Source: JAMWZF01 sp041628615 (GTDB lineage: Bacteria > Pseudomonadota > Alphaproteobacteria > Rhodobacterales > Rhodobacteraceae). From it: 33,179 bases of DNA. The position numbers and the translations under genes are program-made. Below the pieces are notes generated by a model, which ran no database searches, was not told where the DNA came from, and was given only the letters and a program-made list of their open reading frames with translations. Below, piece after piece: positions 31,480 through 33,179 of the stretch (the first letter of the stretch is position 1; each line of letters opens with the position of its first letter). The stretch is from NCBI GenBank assembly GCA_041628615.1, contig JBFKOW010000015.1, positions 1 through 33,179 on the forward strand. The letters are read 5' to 3'.

Positions 31480-31910
31480 GCCCCGTCCGGTCCCGGCGCG
31501 GACCCGGCCCCGGGCCAGTCCGCGATGACCGCGTCCACCTCGATCTCCACCAGCCAGTCCGGGTTCACGAAACGGCGGACCTCGACGATCGTGTCGACCG
31601 GGCGGGCCGCGCCGCAGGCCGCCTTGCGGGCCTCCGCGGCGTGGCGCCAGGTCTCGATATCGGTGAGCAGGATGCGGGTGCGCACGACGTCGGACAGGCT
31701 GGCCCCGGCCTGTTCCAGCGCCTGGCGGGCGATCTCGAAACAGCGGGCGGTCTGGGCGAAGACGTCGCCCGCCCCCACCGTCCGGCCCGCGTCGTCGACC
31801 GGCGCGGTGCCGCCGACCGACACCACCGGGCCGACCCGGACGGCGCGGCTGAAGCCGACGATCTCTTCCATCGGGTTGCCGTTGGTCACTTGCTGACGGT
31901 CCCAGGTCAT
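31476..31910 (-). CDS. Rid-family (YjgF/YER057c/UK114) protein
   Basis: The 144-residue protein belongs to the Rid family of small trimeric enamine/imine deaminases. The family pattern is visible: F-S-R-A-V-R-V-G-P-V-V-S-V-G-G-T-A-P near the start, a helix I-A-R-Q-A-L-E-Q-A-G-A-S-L-S-D-V-V-R-T-R-I, and the end P-D-W-L-V-E-I-E-V-D-A-V. The P-V-D-T-I-V-E-V-R segment supplies the arginine expected at the active site. It looks more like a divergent Rid subgroup than canonical RidA, so no gene symbol is given. GGAGGA precedes ATG 31910. It is divergent from the CARDB-like lipoprotein and convergent with DUF427. Confidence 0.88.
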   Translation of the reverse strand: MTWDRQQVTNGNPMEEIVGFSRAVRVGPVVSVGGTAPVDDAGRTVGAGDVFAQTARCFEIARQALEQAGASLSDVVRTRILLTDIETWRHAAEARKAACGAARPVDTIVEVRRFVNPDWLVEIEVDAVIADWPGAGSAPGPDGA

Positions 31911-31963
31911 GGCGTCCTCCTCCCCGCGGTCCCTCGCCGGGCACAGTCTACCATCGGCGCGGG

Positions 31964-31992
31964 TCGACGGGTGGGGTGTTTTCGGCTATCCT
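31964..31992 (+). promoter_or_regulatory. Candidate sigma-70-type promoter of the CARDB-like lipoprotein gene
   Basis: TCGACG (31964-31969) and TATCCT (31987-31992) are spaced by 17 bases. Transcription would start near 31999, giving a leader of about 67 bases that contains the hairpin CCGGC-GTAGT-GCCGG (32001-32015). Confidence 0.42.
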
Positions 31993-32065
31993 TGCAACCT
32001 CCGGCGTAGTGCCGGAACCCGTTCGGGCAGGTGATGCAGGCGCAACTCCGTTTCAGGAGGCGCCC

Positions 32066-33073
32066 ATGCCACGGACATCGCCCATCCTCGCCACCCTTGT
32101 CGTTCCCGGAGTTCTGGCCGTCTCGGCCTGCGACCTGACCTGGACCCCCGACGACAAGATCTACGCCCCGCCCCCGGCGACGCAGATCACCGTCGACGGC
32201 TTCGGCATCGACGACGTGGTCGACGTGCTGGCGGACGGCGGTTTCCCGATCACCATCACCCGGACCATCACCAATGCCGGGTCGGTGGCGGTGCCCGCTG
32301 GCTACGAAGTCACCGAAAAGGTCGAGCGGCTGCGCTTCACCGCCATCAACCCGACCTTCTACGCCTGGCAGAAGGTGCCCGATCCCCGGTTCACCGTGCT
32401 CGAATGCACCACCACCGGGCCGGCGCTCGCGCCCGGGCAAAGCGCAGACATCAGCTTCACCTTCCCGAGCCCCGAATGCCGGGCGCCGCAGGGCCGGCCG
32501 ACGCCGCCGGGCTTCGACTGCGGGATGCATCTCGAGACCCTGACCGCCGACGCCGCCGGGATCGTGACCGAGATCAGCGAGGGCAACAACGACACCGAGC
32601 ATTTCTTCTTCGTGCCGAGCAGGCAGGGGCGGCTGAACATGACCCACACGGTCGATCCGGGCGGCGATCCCAACATCGACGTGATCCCCGCGCCGCGGCC
32701 GCCCTCGGCCCGGATCGCGGCCTTCAACTACGGCAATGTCCCCGCCGTGGCGCGGCCGCACGCGGTGCGGTTCTTCTTCGCCGGCGCCCCGGGCGGGTTC
32801 ATCCTGAACGGCATCTCGCCGGTCAACGGACGGCTGTCGGGGGCCGTCGGGCGGCTCTCGATCGGGCCGAACCCGGTGGTGTTTCCGCCCCCGGCCGCGC
32901 CGCAGACCGTCACCTTCAACATCACCTTCGATCCGACCTTCCTCGGCCCCGAGAACGCGCCGCCGTTCTATGCCGAGACGCTCGACAGCAAGGTCACGGC
33001 GATCTCGACGGACGGCTGCCAGATCCGGCAACGGCGGTTGCGGACCACGCTGCTGTTCGAGGCCCGGCCCTGA
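32066..33073 (+). CDS. CARDB-like lipoprotein of unknown function
   Basis: The 335-residue product has a lipoprotein signal, with V-S-A-C at residues 19-22; C22 is followed by Asp, which in enterobacteria would favour retention in the inner membrane, though this rule may not hold here. The mature protein looks like two beta-sandwich units. In the first (about 40-195) the I-T-I-T-R-T-I-T-N-A-G-S strand, G-Q-S-A-D-I-S-F-T-F and the closing I-S-E-G-N-N-D-T-E-H match the CARDB adhesion-type pattern. The second (about 205-335) is similarly strand-rich. No enzyme motif is visible. CAGGAGG lies 5-11 bases before ATG 32066. Function unknown; cell-surface binding is inference. Confidence 0.8.
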   Translation: MPRTSPILATLVVPGVLAVSACDLTWTPDDKIYAPPPATQITVDGFGIDDVVDVLADGGFPITITRTITNAGSVAVPAGYEVTEKVERLRFTAINPTFYAWQKVPDPRFTVLECTTTGPALAPGQSADISFTFPSPECRAPQGRPTPPGFDCGMHLETLTADAAGIVTEISEGNNDTEHFFFVPSRQGRLNMTHTVDPGGDPNIDVIPAPRPPSARIAAFNYGNVPAVARPHAVRFFFAGAPGGFILNGISPVNGRLSGAVGRLSIGPNPVVFPPPAAPQTVTFNITFDPTFLGPENAPPFYAETLDSKVTAISTDGCQIRQRRLRTTLLFEARP

Positions 33074-33103
33074 CCGGCCCGGCGGCGGCGGCGCAGCGCC
33101 CGC

Positions 33104-33178
33104 TCAGGAATGCTCTTCCGCCGTCACCGCCGCCAGCTTGCGGTTGAAGGCGCGCAACGCGTCGACCTGGAACACCGC
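33104..33178 (-). CDS. C-terminal end of an unidentified gene (5' end outside window)
   Basis: Reading in from the right edge on the minus strand, 24 residues (A-V-F-Q-V-D-A-L-R-A-F-N-R-K-L-A-A-V-T-A-E-E-H-S) end in TGA at 33106-33104. The amphipathic helix and strong GC3 bias look coding, and the position, convergent with the lipoprotein gene 30 bases away, is usual. The piece is too short to name. Confidence 0.45.
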   Translation of the reverse strand, partial: AVFQVDALRAFNRKLAAVTAEEHS

Positions 33179-33179
33179 G

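Overview
The window is chromosomal DNA from a high-GC alphaproteobacterium, most likely of the order Rhodobacterales. The main indications are the aerobic cobaltochelatase pair cobS-cobT, the order glyQ / DUF6446-type gene / glyS / PEP-utilising enzyme, a short LOV protein, a DUF1127 gene, and a SAM-II riboswitch before metZ. Gene density is high and no gene-free stretch reaches 300 bases. I see no rRNA, tRNA, CRISPR array, insertion sequence or phage gene, so this looks like core chromosome rather than an island. I do not name a genus.

Layout, left to right. Positions 1-1241 (+) hold the 3' end of ilvC, a small ABM-fold protein and a GyrI-like protein. A small DUF1127 gene (1327-1536, -) is divergent from a short LOV photoreceptor (1794-2345, +). 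A minus-strand block follows: folB (with an extra C-terminal domain), folP and glmM, transcribed from 5681 to 2366, with a SleB-type cell-wall hydrolase upstream. Next comes glyQ, a DUF6446-like membrane protein, glyS and a divergent PPDK-like enzyme, transcribed from 12758 to 6594 with nearly no spacing among the first three. Divergent from glyQ is a secreted SPOR / peptidoglycan-binding / trypsin-fold protein whose catalytic triad is gone.

The middle part has trkH (-), divergent from a two-gene GSCFA/SGNH-type operon (+), then metZ and folE2 (-). The metZ leader contains a SAM-II aptamer followed by an intrinsic terminator. A GST (+) and sufE (-) are convergent, sharing their stop codons in one CTAG. 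After these come a small lipoprotein and a four-helix membrane protein.

The right part is a minus-strand stress cluster: an ECF sigma factor, an RskA-like anti-sigma factor, a secreted fasciclin-domain protein and an exported MsrB. It is divergent from cobS-cobT, which are followed by an M24 aminopeptidase P, a DUF427 protein, a Rid-family protein and a CARDB-like lipoprotein. The last 75 bases carry the end of an unidentified minus-strand gene.

Functional themes are folate synthesis (folB, folP, folE2), SAM-controlled methionine synthesis (metZ), cobalamin synthesis (cobS, cobT), glycyl-tRNA charging, cell-envelope work (glmM, cell-wall hydrolase, SPOR protein) and envelope redox repair under a SigK-like system. 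No wholly new multi-gene system is evident. The parts best worth a closer look are the pseudoprotease, the ATP-grasp-impaired PPDK relative, the GSCFA/SGNH pair, the hidden ribosome-binding site of the fasciclin gene, and the marked scarcity of CTAG except at stops and promoter-like sites.
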